NCBI RefSeq assembly: GCF_000277645.1
Contig: NZ_AKGG01000005.1
Coordinates: 310,001-374,000, forward strand
Direction: 5' to 3'
DNA length: 64,000 nt
Source of the DNA: Weissella koreensis KCTC 3621
Lineage (GTDB): Bacteria; Bacillota; Bacilli; Lactobacillales; Lactobacillaceae
Part shown: piece after piece, positions 43,920 through 53,937 of the stretch
Numbering within the stretch: position 1 is the stretch's first letter
How the letters are laid out: each line of letters starts with the position of its first letter
Program-made: the position numbers and the translations under genes
Notes under the pieces: generated by a model
Seen by the model: only the letters and a program-made list of their open reading frames with translations
What the model was told of the DNA's origin: nothing
Database searches by the model: none

Positions 43920-44480
43920 ATGACAAGACTGTGGATCACTGGTTTTAGAAGTTTTGAATTAGGCATTTTTGGAAATCAAGATCCTAAAGTCACTGTTATT
44001 AAATTTGCTCTTGAAAAGTTGCTGAAGAGAGCATTAGATGAAGGATTAGAGTGGGTTATAACGGGTGGACAATTAGGTATAGATCAATATGCATTAGAAA
44101 CCGCAAATGCGTTGAGATTGGATAACCCGCTGTTAAAAACAGCCCTAATGACTCCATTTATTGATTTTGGAGGACAGTGGAATGAAAACAATCAGGCTCA
44201 ACTTCAGCAATTAAAAACAGCAGTGGATTTTACACAAAGCGTCAGTCCAGAACCTTATAAAAATCCTCAGCAATTCAAAAATTATCAAAATTTTATGCTA
44301 AAGCATACAGATGGAGTAATTCTATTCTATGATCCACAAGCAGATGAAAGTAAGGTTCGTTTCCTGTATGCCGCTATGCAACAATATCAGCAAAATCGTT
44401 CATATCCGATTACTTTAGTTGATTTTGACCGTTTACAAGAATATTCCGATGAATATGCTGAAAGTATTCGAGAATGGTAA
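43920..44480 (+). CDS. YpsA/DUF1273 SLOG-fold protein
   Basis: 186 residues of the DUF1273 (YpsA) family, SLOG superfamily, thought to bind nucleotide-like ligands; B. subtilis YpsA affects cell division. Seen: LWITGFRSFELGIFG at the N-terminus and WVITGGQLGIDQYALETA, the glycine-rich ligand loop. The C-terminal FMLKHTDGVILFYD block is also typical. Position directly before gpsB matches the functional link to division. Confidence 0.9.
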   Translation: MTRLWITGFRSFELGIFGNQDPKVTVIKFALEKLLKRALDEGLEWVITGGQLGIDQYALETANALRLDNPLLKTALMTPFIDFGGQWNENNQAQLQQLKTAVDFTQSVSPEPYKNPQQFKNYQNFMLKHTDGVILFYDPQADESKVRFLYAAMQQYQQNRSYPITLVDFDRLQEYSDEYAESIREW

Positions 44481-44554
44481 AAATTATTTTTTCAGATGAA
44501 ATAAGTTAGATAAACTGGTAAACTTGAAACAAGATTAAATAAAGGAGCTCCACT

Positions 44555-44890
44555 ATGGAACAAGTACGGCACACCGTTGAAGAAATTTTTAATAAAGATT
44601 TTAAGAAAACTGCAATTCAAGGTTACAATACTAATGATGTTGATAGTTATCTTGATGAATTAATGGCGGATTATCAAATATTTGAAAGTAATATTAGTGA
44701 ATTAGAAGAAACCATTGAGAAACAAAAGTTGGAAATTGCTGAGTTAACACGTCGAGCTAATTCAGTTACAGCAACAACCAGTACTAGTAATCCGGCAACT
44801 CCTTCAGCAAATGCAAATATGGATATCTTAAAGCGGCTCTCTAATTTAGAACGGCGTGTCTTTGGAACAGCTAATGAAAAAACAGAATAA
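44555..44890 (+). CDS. gpsB: Cell-cycle protein GpsB (DivIVA-like)
   Basis: Coiled-coil regulator that shuttles a class A PBP between septum and side wall. N-terminal lipid-binding DivIVA-like part (EIFNKDFKKTAIQGYNTNDVDSYLDELM), a coiled coil (ISELEETIEKQKLEIAELTRR), a short Thr/Ser/Pro/Ala linker and a C-terminal ILKRLSNLERRVFG helix. 111 residues, normal. Ribosome site AAGGAG. The partner PBP is encoded just across the divergent region. Confidence 0.93.
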   Translation: MEQVRHTVEEIFNKDFKKTAIQGYNTNDVDSYLDELMADYQIFESNISELEETIEKQKLEIAELTRRANSVTATTSTSNPATPSANANMDILKRLSNLERRVFGTANEKTE

Positions 44891-44935
44891 TAAAACACTA
44901 TAAATTGCGAAGCATTTGGTGTATAATTTAGGATG

Positions 44936-45325
44936 TTGTGTTAGTGGGTAATTGCGTATCATTTTTATGGTATGAGGAAAGTCCATGCTCGCACTGGCTG
45001 TGATGCCAGTAGTGTTCGCGCTAGCTGAAAAAATAAGGCTAGGCAGCCATGTAAATGGTTGACGGCCAACGAATGACCTAAAGGAAACCACGGTTTAATA
45101 GTTGTGAAAGTGCCACAGTGACGAACCTTTTTAGAAATGGAAAGGCTGGAACGCGGTAAACCCCACGAGCGGGCAACCCAAACTTTGGTAGGGGCGCTTG
45201 ATCTAACAAATTGAAGTGATGATCGGGGAGATATTTTTAATATCTGAGATAGATGATTGCCACCAAACAAAGCCTGCCAAGCTCTGTTTGGAACAAAACA
45301 TGGCTTACAGCTAACACATCCGGCA
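44936..45325 (+). ncRNA. rnpB: RNase P RNA, type B
   Basis: Catalytic RNA that matures tRNA 5' ends. The universal P4-side block GAGGAAAGTCCATGCTCGCA is at 44974-44993; ACGGCCAACGAATGACC, GGTAAACCCCACGAGCGG and the 3' ACATGGCTTACAG block follow in order. P1 forms between TGTGTTAG (44937-44944) and CTAACACA (45311-45318), which fixes the ends. Layout and length (about 390 nt) fit the Bacillus-type RNA. TATAAT at 44922-44927 lies about 9 nt before the 5' end. Confidence 0.95.
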
Positions 45326-45357
45326 GCCGACACTTTAGGGTGTCGGCTTTTATTTTT
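45325..45357 (+). terminator. Terminator of rnpB
   Basis: AGCCGACAC pairs with GTGTCGGCT around TTTAGG; T-rich tail. Confidence 0.92.
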
Positions 45358-45547
45358 GTATTTTTTATAAAAATAAAAGTAATAAACAAGTTTGCTCACT
45401 AAATTGATATAATTTAAATTGAAGTGAGGTTACTTGTTGAAACATATAAAATATAGTTTTTAATGATTTAAAGAAAATGAACTAGCATTAAGTTGATACT
45501 CAGTTATTGAAGGAGACAGCTTAATATTTACGAATGAGGAGTATAGG

Positions 45548-46684
45548 ATGACCGAACCAACTTTTAAATTAATGGCTGTCATGGGCGCTGGGATGGAAGC
45601 AATTGTTGCTAAAGAACTAAAAAATTTAGGTTATCAAGTTAGAACTGAAAATGGTCGAGTGTTCTTTGAAGGAACTTTGACTGATATTTATCGAGCTAAC
45701 CTGTGGTTAAGAGTAGCGGATCGAATTAAAATTGTTTTGACTGAATTTGAAGCCAAAACTTTTGAGGATTTATTTCAAGGAGTTAAAGCTTATCCTTTTG
45801 AAGAAATTTTGCCTTATGACGCGGAATTCCCCGTCAATGGTCGGTCAAAAGGGTCAATCTTACATTCCGTTCCAACAGTCCAAAGTATTACAAAAAAGGC
45901 AATTGTTGAACGTTTATCTGAAACGTATAATACACGAGGCCATTTACCTGAAACCGGTGCTCGGTATCTAATTGAGGCAGCAATTGATAAAAATCATGTC
46001 ATGATTACTTTAGATACTACTGGAGACTCCCTCTTTAAACGAGGTTATCGAACTGAAAAGGGAGGAGCGCCATTGAAAGAAACTATGGCAGCAGCTCTTG
46101 TAGATTTGGCTCATTGGTTTACTGATAATCCGTTTGTCGATCCCGTTACTGGATCTGGGACCATTCCAATTGAAGCTGCTTTAATTGGTCGAAATATCGC
46201 ACCAGGACTTAATCGCGAATTTGATATTTCTGATTGGGAAATGTTTGATCCATCAATTGGGAAAGAATTGAAAGAAACCGCCCGAGGTATGATTGATTTT
46301 AATGTTGAATTAAACATCAAAGGTTATGATATCGATGAAAATATGATTGATATTGCTAAAGATAATGCGAATAAAGCTGGCGTTGGGGAAGATATTGAAT
46401 TTAAGCAATTAGCAGCTAAAGATTGGGTCCCTGAAGATAAAAATGGAATTATTGTCGCTAATCCTCCCTATGGAGAACGATTAGGTGATGAAGAAACCGT
46501 CCGTCGTTTATATGGCGAAATGGGTGATATTTATAAAAATATGCCAACTTGGTCAAAATATATTTTGACTAGTGATGAAGAATTTGAAAAGGCATATGGA
46601 GAAAAAGCAACGAAGAAACGTAAACTCTATAATGGAGCGTTAAAGGTTGATTTGTATCAATATTGGGGAAAAAAGGAGCGTTAA
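45548..46684 (+). CDS. THUMP-domain rRNA methyltransferase (YpsC/RlmL type)
   Basis: SAM-dependent N2-guanine methyltransferase of 23S rRNA. N-terminal ferredoxin-like/THUMP part, DPVTGSGTIPIEAALIG (SAM-binding) near residue 197, and NPPYGERLGD catalytic motif near residue 302. 378 residues, i.e. the monofunctional Firmicute form rather than the fused E. coli RlmKL. The ypsA-gpsB-rnpB-ypsC order is conserved in Bacilli. pcrA follows after 3 nt. Confidence 0.9.
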   Translation: MTEPTFKLMAVMGAGMEAIVAKELKNLGYQVRTENGRVFFEGTLTDIYRANLWLRVADRIKIVLTEFEAKTFEDLFQGVKAYPFEEILPYDAEFPVNGRSKGSILHSVPTVQSITKKAIVERLSETYNTRGHLPETGARYLIEAAIDKNHVMITLDTTGDSLFKRGYRTEKGGAPLKETMAAALVDLAHWFTDNPFVDPVTGSGTIPIEAALIGRNIAPGLNREFDISDWEMFDPSIGKELKETARGMIDFNVELNIKGYDIDENMIDIAKDNANKAGVGEDIEFKQLAAKDWVPEDKNGIIVANPPYGERLGDEETVRRLYGEMGDIYKNMPTWSKYILTSDEEFEKAYGEKATKKRKLYNGALKVDLYQYWGKKER

Positions 46685-46687
46685 TTA

Positions 46688-48997
46688 ATGAGTCAAGAAA
46701 TGTTAAGGGGCATGAATCCACAACAGGCTGAGGCTGTGACGACAACGGAAGGTCCGTTGTTAATTATGGCTGGGGCGGGATCTGGTAAAACTCGGGTTTT
46801 AACACATCGGGTTGCACATTTAATTAAAGACAAAAATGTGGCGCCTTGGCGGATTTTGGCTATTACTTTTACCAATAAGGCTGCACGAGAAATGAAAGAA
46901 CGGATTGCTGATTTAATTGGGGCTGAGGATGCTGATCGAGTTTGGGTTTCGACTTTTCACGCCATGGCCGTTCGAATTTTACGACGCGATATTGATAAAT
47001 TAGGTTATAAACGTGATTTTACGATCATTGATGCCGGAACTCAAAGAACGCTGGTTAAGCGAATTTTAAAAGATCAAAATGTTGATATTGAAAAGTTTGA
47101 CCCTCGGAGTGTTTTGAGTGCAATTTCAAATGCTAAAAATGCCATGGAAACTCCCGTCGATTATGCTAAAACGGCTAATGACCTATTTGGTAAAATTGTG
47201 GCGAAAGCCTATGCTGCTTATCAAAAACAATTAGGCTTATCTCAATCTGTGGATTTTGATGATTTAATTATGTTGACGATCGAGCTCTTAGAACAAGAAC
47301 CAGAAGTTTTACAGTATTACCAAGATAAGTTCCAATATATTCATGTCGATGAGTATCAAGATACTAATGATGCTCAATATCGATTAATTCAATTATTGGC
47401 TGATGGTTGGAAAAATTTAGCTGTTGTAGGTGATTCTGATCAGAGTATTTATGGATGGCGTGGTGCTAATTTAGAAATTATTTTGAATTTCGAAAAAGAT
47501 TATGTAGGGGCTAAAAAAGTCCTTTTGGAACAAAATTATCGTTCGACTCAAACGATTTTAAATGCAGCTAATGAGGTAATTGCTAATAATAATGGGCGAA
47601 TTACTAAAAATTTGTGGACTGAGAATGGTGATGGTGAAAAAATAACTTATCATCGTTCAAATTCAGACCGAGATGAGGCTGTTTATATTTTAGGTGAAAT
47701 TGCGAATCAAGTTAAAAATGAGAAACGACAATATCGAGACTTTGCAATCCTTTATCGGACAAATGCCCAATCACGTGGGATAGAAGAGGCGTTAGTTAAA
47801 GCTAATATTCCATATACAATGGTTGGTGGTTCAAAATTCTATGATCGAAAAGAAATTCGTGATATTTTAGCGTACTTCTCACTCCTTACGAATCCTGCTG
47901 ATGATGAAAGCTTTTTACGAGTGGTCAATGAACCTAAACGGGGGCTTGGTGATACGTCAATTATTAAGTTACGGGCATTTGCTAGTGAGCATAATTGGCC
48001 TCTTCTAGAGGCAGCGGCTAATGCTAATTTAATGAATGATTTACAAAGTCGGGCGCAAAATAAATTTATGGATTTTGCAGCATTGATGCAAAATCTAATT
48101 CAACAAGAACAATTTGATGTTTCAATCACTGATTTAGCACGGGTGATTTATAAAGAAACGAATTATGTGGAAACATTAAAAGCTAGTCCTACGCCTGAAA
48201 ACGAAAATCGTTTAGAAAATTTGGATGAATTTTTGACGGTGACCGAACAATTTGATAAAAATTACGTTCCAGATGAAGAAAGCGTTTCTAAATATGTAGA
48301 CTTTATGAGTGAATTGGCTTTGGTTTCCGATATTGATAATGTTGATGAGGATGATAATAATGTAACCTTGATGACTTTGCATGCAGCCAAAGGGCTTGAA
48401 TTTCCAGTTGTCTTTTTGGTAGGGATGGAAGAATCAATTTTCCCATCATTCCGGGCTATTATTGATCCAAAACAGTTGGATGAAGAACGTCGTCTGGCCT
48501 ATGTTGGTATTACTCGGGCTAAGGAAAAACTTTATTTGACAAACGCTTACACACGCATGCTTTACGGTAAGATGAATAACAATATGCCTTCACGGTTTAT
48601 TGATGAAATTTCACCAAAATATTTGGATCTTTCCACTGTAGGTCAGTTAGATAGTTATAGAGCGCGGGAAGCTAGTTTACCTTTTGCACAACGAACGCAA
48701 TCAGTAACTGGTACAACCTTTCAAGGACGTCAGGCCCAGCCTAATCAAAGAACAAATTCAAGTACAAGCCGGAATTTAACTTCAACGCGGCAAGTACATC
48801 AAGCACCAAATAATACTACATCTGACGAACAATCCAACTGGGCGGTTGGTGATTTGGTTTCTCATAAAAAGTGGGGAACTGGAACAGTTGTTAAGGTTAA
48901 TGGGTTGGGTGAAGATATGGAATTAGATGTTGCCTTTGCATCACAAGGAATTAAACGACTATTGGCAGCATTTGCCCCCATCAAAAAGCAAAGCTAA
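46688..48997 (+). CDS. pcrA: ATP-dependent DNA helicase PcrA
   Basis: UvrD/Rep-type SF1A 3'-5' helicase needed for replication past protein roadblocks and for repair. Motifs: GMNPQQAEAV (Q motif), MAGAGSGKTRVL (Walker A), VDEYQDTNDAQ (II), GDSDQSIYGWRGA (III), QNYRST (IV), TLHAAKGLEFPVVFLVGMEE (V), and YVGITRAKEKL (VI). 769 residues, with a polar linker and a C-terminal Tudor-like RNA-polymerase-binding end (WAVGDLVSHKKWGTGTVV). First of the pcrA-ligA-camS set. Confidence 0.96.
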   Translation: MSQEMLRGMNPQQAEAVTTTEGPLLIMAGAGSGKTRVLTHRVAHLIKDKNVAPWRILAITFTNKAAREMKERIADLIGAEDADRVWVSTFHAMAVRILRRDIDKLGYKRDFTIIDAGTQRTLVKRILKDQNVDIEKFDPRSVLSAISNAKNAMETPVDYAKTANDLFGKIVAKAYAAYQKQLGLSQSVDFDDLIMLTIELLEQEPEVLQYYQDKFQYIHVDEYQDTNDAQYRLIQLLADGWKNLAVVGDSDQSIYGWRGANLEIILNFEKDYVGAKKVLLEQNYRSTQTILNAANEVIANNNGRITKNLWTENGDGEKITYHRSNSDRDEAVYILGEIANQVKNEKRQYRDFAILYRTNAQSRGIEEALVKANIPYTMVGGSKFYDRKEIRDILAYFSLLTNPADDESFLRVVNEPKRGLGDTSIIKLRAFASEHNWPLLEAAANANLMNDLQSRAQNKFMDFAALMQNLIQQEQFDVSITDLARVIYKETNYVETLKASPTPENENRLENLDEFLTVTEQFDKNYVPDEESVSKYVDFMSELALVSDIDNVDEDDNNVTLMTLHAAKGLEFPVVFLVGMEESIFPSFRAIIDPKQLDEERRLAYVGITRAKEKLYLTNAYTRMLYGKMNNNMPSRFIDEISPKYLDLSTVGQLDSYRAREASLPFAQRTQSVTGTTFQGRQAQPNQRTNSSTSRNLTSTRQVHQAPNNTTSDEQSNWAVGDLVSHKKWGTGTVVKVNGLGEDMELDVAFASQGIKRLLAAFAPIKKQS

Positions 48998-49005
48998 AGG
49001 AGTAA

Positions 49006-51030
<2,025 letters not shown>

Positions 51031-51085
51031 TTTGTTAGAATATACAGTATATAAATAATATTAAAAATGTAAAAGGGGCGGACAA

Positions 51086-52273
51086 ATGCGCTATATAAAA
51101 TGGATTGGGGCCGTGGTTGGTGTAGTGCTCTTGGGCGGCGCTTTAATCTTTTTTGGTAATTTTTATTCTAAAAATTCATCAAAGGTTGAATCTCAAAAAA
51201 GCAAAACCACCGTTAATAATAAAATCACCACTAAAAAAGGGATTAAATTAACGGGATCAAACTCCGATGATCAATATAAGTCGGTTATTAAAGATGGAAA
51301 TTATTTGGTTGGAAAGGCTCGAGGAGTCACAGCAAATCAAAATGGAAATCAATATAACACAGTTAATTTTGAAAATGGATTGTTAGATGTGGCTAGGAAG
51401 CATTTCTCGCCTAAATCTTATATTTTTCAAGAAGGTCAATATTTAGATACCAAAACGGCCCAATCTTGGTTAAAACGAAAGTCGCATGATAATCCATCTG
51501 GATTAAACCCTGAAGATAATGGTAAAACCGATGATGGGCGGAATCCTTATTATTTACAGTCAATTGAAGAACAAGACTTTATGACTCAAGAAGATAGTAC
51601 TTTGAAATTAAAGGGAATTGTCTTAGGATTGGCTATGAATACCGAAGATATTTATCAAAAGGAAGAATATGGAGTTAATTTCACTCAAAAAATAGAGGAT
51701 AGTACTCGAATTGCCAAGGGTAAAGAGATTGCTGCTGAGGTTGTTGCTCGCTATCGTAAAATGGAAGGCATAAGCAACAATACGCCCATTGTTGTAGCTA
51801 TGTTTAGCCAATCTTCTGATGATAGTCTAGCGGGTGGGAGCTTTTACAGCTATGTAGAATCTAAATCTGGAACTAAATTGGGCGACTTTAAGTCAATTAA
51901 TGAAAAAAATGTTGTTTTGCCAATGCAAGAGAACACAAAAAATTATCAAGATATGGCAAGTGGCTTGAATACCCAATTTGTAAATTTCCAAAACAATATT
52001 CAAGGCTTCTTCCCCAATGTGTCTTATGTGACAGGAACTGCTAAGTATAATGATAAGGATGTTAAAAGCTTAAAAGTTGATATCACTACGCAATTCTATT
52101 CACAAACCGAGATGGATAGTTTTTCAAATTATGTAGCACAAACGGCACCAAGCTTTTTGCCAACGAATTTGTCAGTCCAAATCCGCATAAAAACTGTTGA
52201 AGGAGTTCAAACGGTCTTGGTTCAAAAATCAAATAGTAAAACCTATGATATTACGCGCTTAGAAAGTGATTAA
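51086..52273 (+). CDS. CamS-family sex-pheromone precursor-like protein, without lipobox
   Basis: 395 residues of the CamS family, always found after ligA in Bacilli. Recognisable by the TKKGIKLTG...YKSVIKDGNYLVGKARG region, the EEQDFMTQED segment and the C-terminal VQIRIKTVEGVQTVLV. Family members are usually lipoproteins whose signal peptides can yield pheromones. Here the N-terminus (WIGAVVGVVLLGGALIFFGNFY) has no Cys, so it cannot be lipidated and is probably anchored by a helix. The gatCAB genes that normally follow are not present; a terminator is. Confidence 0.85.
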   Translation: MRYIKWIGAVVGVVLLGGALIFFGNFYSKNSSKVESQKSKTTVNNKITTKKGIKLTGSNSDDQYKSVIKDGNYLVGKARGVTANQNGNQYNTVNFENGLLDVARKHFSPKSYIFQEGQYLDTKTAQSWLKRKSHDNPSGLNPEDNGKTDDGRNPYYLQSIEEQDFMTQEDSTLKLKGIVLGLAMNTEDIYQKEEYGVNFTQKIEDSTRIAKGKEIAAEVVARYRKMEGISNNTPIVVAMFSQSSDDSLAGGSFYSYVESKSGTKLGDFKSINEKNVVLPMQENTKNYQDMASGLNTQFVNFQNNIQGFFPNVSYVTGTAKYNDKDVKSLKVDITTQFYSQTEMDSFSNYVAQTAPSFLPTNLSVQIRIKTVEGVQTVLVQKSNSKTYDITRLESD

Positions 52274-52309
52274 TAAATATTAGGTTGAAGATGTTTATTA
52301 TATTTTTGG

Positions 52310-52350
52310 AAGAAGAGTACAACCTATATGGTTGCGCTCTTCTTTTGTTT
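52310..52350 (+). terminator. Terminator after camS
   Basis: GAAGAG...CAACC pairs with GGTTG...CTCTTC around CTATAT, then T-rich tail. Confidence 0.85.
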
Positions 52351-52404
52351 TTAGATCCAATATTTGATGATGTGGTATGAATAAATACATTTTTTTGAAA
52401 ACCC

Positions 52405-52433
52405 TTGCATCAAGCAATTGTATTGTGTATAGT
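52405..52433 (+). promoter_or_regulatory. Promoter of the HD phosphohydrolase gene
   Basis: TTGCAT (52405-52410), 17-bp spacer, TATAGT (52428-52433). It lies inside the upstream in-frame extension of the ORF, which supports the start at 52488. Confidence 0.65.
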
Positions 52434-52487
52434 TTATATCAATTAAACCGTTGGATTGATTGTTTTCAGAAAATGGAGGATGTTAAG

Positions 52488-53135
52488 ATGGGATTTAATC
52501 AGTATTTATCAGGATTAACCGAGTTGGAGATGATTAATCGAGCTCCAGGGTACTTTAAATATTTCCCTCATTCTGTGGCTGCGCATTCATGGAAAGTCAC
52601 GCAAGTTGCCCAATTTCTAGGCGATATTGAAGAACAGCATGGCGAAGAAGTTAATTGGAAATTGTTATATGAAAAAGCTTTAAACCATGACATCAATGAA
52701 CGGTTTATTGGTGATATTCGCACACCGGTAAAGTATGCATCTTCTGAATTACGCCATATGTTGGCTGATGTTGAGGAGTCTTTAGCAGATAATTTTATTC
52801 GGGTAGAAATTCCAGAAGAATACCGTGATAGTTATCATCGACGACTTACTGAAGGTAAGGATGATACCTTAGAAGGACGGATTTTATCTGTATCAGATAA
52901 AATTGATTTATTGTATGAAGCATTTGGTGAATTACAAAAGGGTAATCCAGAACCGGTTTTCATGGAAATATATAAAGAAAGTTTAGAAACTATTTATGCG
53001 TTTCGGGATATGAAAAGTACGGATTATTTCATACATGAGGTTTTACCAGAAATGCTGGCGGAAGAATTTCCTGGCTCTGAACGGTTACAAAGAATTTACA
53101 TCGGTATTTTTAACCGCGGTAGTAATGAAAAATAA
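52488..53135 (+). CDS. YfbR-like HD-domain 5'-deoxynucleotidase
   Basis: HD-superfamily phosphohydrolase. Metal ligands in HSVAAHSW (His), LNHDINERFIGD (HD) and SVSDKIDLLYEAF (Asp) fit the YfbR/HDDC2 group that dephosphorylates dNMPs. About 215 residues from ATG 52488, which has GGAGG at 52475-52479; the ATG at 52377 gives 37 extra residues but precedes a good promoter and is rejected. With the deoxynucleoside kinase and XTP pyrophosphatase, one of several nucleotide-pool genes in the window. Confidence 0.85.
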   Translation: MGFNQYLSGLTELEMINRAPGYFKYFPHSVAAHSWKVTQVAQFLGDIEEQHGEEVNWKLLYEKALNHDINERFIGDIRTPVKYASSELRHMLADVEESLADNFIRVEIPEEYRDSYHRRLTEGKDDTLEGRILSVSDKIDLLYEAFGELQKGNPEPVFMEIYKESLETIYAFRDMKSTDYFIHEVLPEMLAEEFPGSERLQRIYIGIFNRGSNEK

Positions 53136-53146
53136 TTAATGAGATG

Positions 53147-53195
53147 AAGTATGCTAAAACTGGGGGAACTTAGTTAGGGCGTACTTTTTATTTTG
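53147..53195 (+). terminator. Terminator after the HD phosphohydrolase gene
   Basis: AAGTATGCTAA pairs with TTAGGGCGTACTT, then T-rich tail. Confidence 0.7.
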
Positions 53196-53232
53196 TGATT
53201 TATTATAGATTAAGATGTAATTATTTGAAAAT

Positions 53233-53312
53233 TATTTAGTTTTAATTTGACAAAACTAAATAAACATCTATAATTAATATTTGTTAGTTAACTAAAACAA
53301 AAACTAAATATT
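53233..53312 (+). promoter_or_regulatory. Promoter and triple operator of the marR-ABC exporter operon
   Basis: Perfect 11-bp inverted repeat TATTTAGTTTT (53233-53243) / AAAACTAAATA (53252-53262) encloses the -35 TTGACA (53247-53252); -10 TATAAT is at 53269-53274. A 12-bp palindrome TTAGTTAACTAA (53284-53295) covers the predicted start and a further AAAACTAAATA half-site follows (about 53300-53310). Strong case for MarR autorepression. Confidence 0.75.
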
Positions 53313-53328
53313 TAACGAGGTATTTCTA

Positions 53329-53910
53329 ATGGAGCAAAAAGATATTTTAATCAACTTAACTGAATTAATGCGACAACCAAGTTTGTGGTTTACAATGATG
53401 TCACATGGTCAGGAACACCGTCAACGGCCGAATAACCAGCGCCGTTTGTTACGGATTTTAAGTACTAGTAGCCAACCAATTACTGCGGGAACAATTGCGG
53501 ATATATTAGATATTCGTCCAGCGTCAGTAACGCAAATTATTAAAAAGCTTGAAGAAGGGGGGAGGGTTGAACGAATTAAGGATCAACAGGATGCTCGGAT
53601 TGTCTTAATTAAAATTACTCAAAATGGATTAGACTTTTTAAATGAATTAGACTCGACACGCAATAAACTTGAGAATGAAATTTTTGATGTTTTCACTGAT
53701 TCAGAGCAACAACAATTCGGTGAACAATTGGAACAACTCAATGCACATTTAAATGATGAACAATTTAATGAACAATTTGTAAATCACTTGAATCCACAAC
53801 AACGTGAACAATTTGAGGAGCTTACAAATAGAAGAAATAATATTGGACGGCATTTTAACCATCCACATAATCATCCACGGGGAAACTTTAATGATCCACA
53901 CTGGTTTTAA
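53329..53910 (+). CDS. MarR-family regulator with His/Asn-rich tail
   Basis: 193 residues, longer than the usual 140-150. Winged-helix part: RRLLRILSTSSQPITAGTIAD, SVTQIIKKLEEGGRVERI and the wing DQQDARIVLIKITQNG. After the core come a Gln/Glu-rich helix (SEQQQFGEQLEQLNAHLN) and a tail rich in His, Asn and Pro (HFNHPHNHPRGNFNDPHWF). The tail could bind metal or be disordered. Precedes an ABC exporter by 27 nt; likely its repressor. Confidence 0.88.
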   Translation: MEQKDILINLTELMRQPSLWFTMMSHGQEHRQRPNNQRRLLRILSTSSQPITAGTIADILDIRPASVTQIIKKLEEGGRVERIKDQQDARIVLIKITQNGLDFLNELDSTRNKLENEIFDVFTDSEQQQFGEQLEQLNAHLNDEQFNEQFVNHLNPQQREQFEELTNRRNNIGRHFNHPHNHPRGNFNDPHWF

Positions 53911-53937
53911 ATCTAACTAAAGGAAAGAGAAAACATA

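Noticed and set aside
52377..52487. 37-residue N-terminal extension of the HD phosphohydrolase
   Set aside because: A TTGCAT-17-TATAGT promoter lies inside it, and GGAGG precedes ATG 52488.
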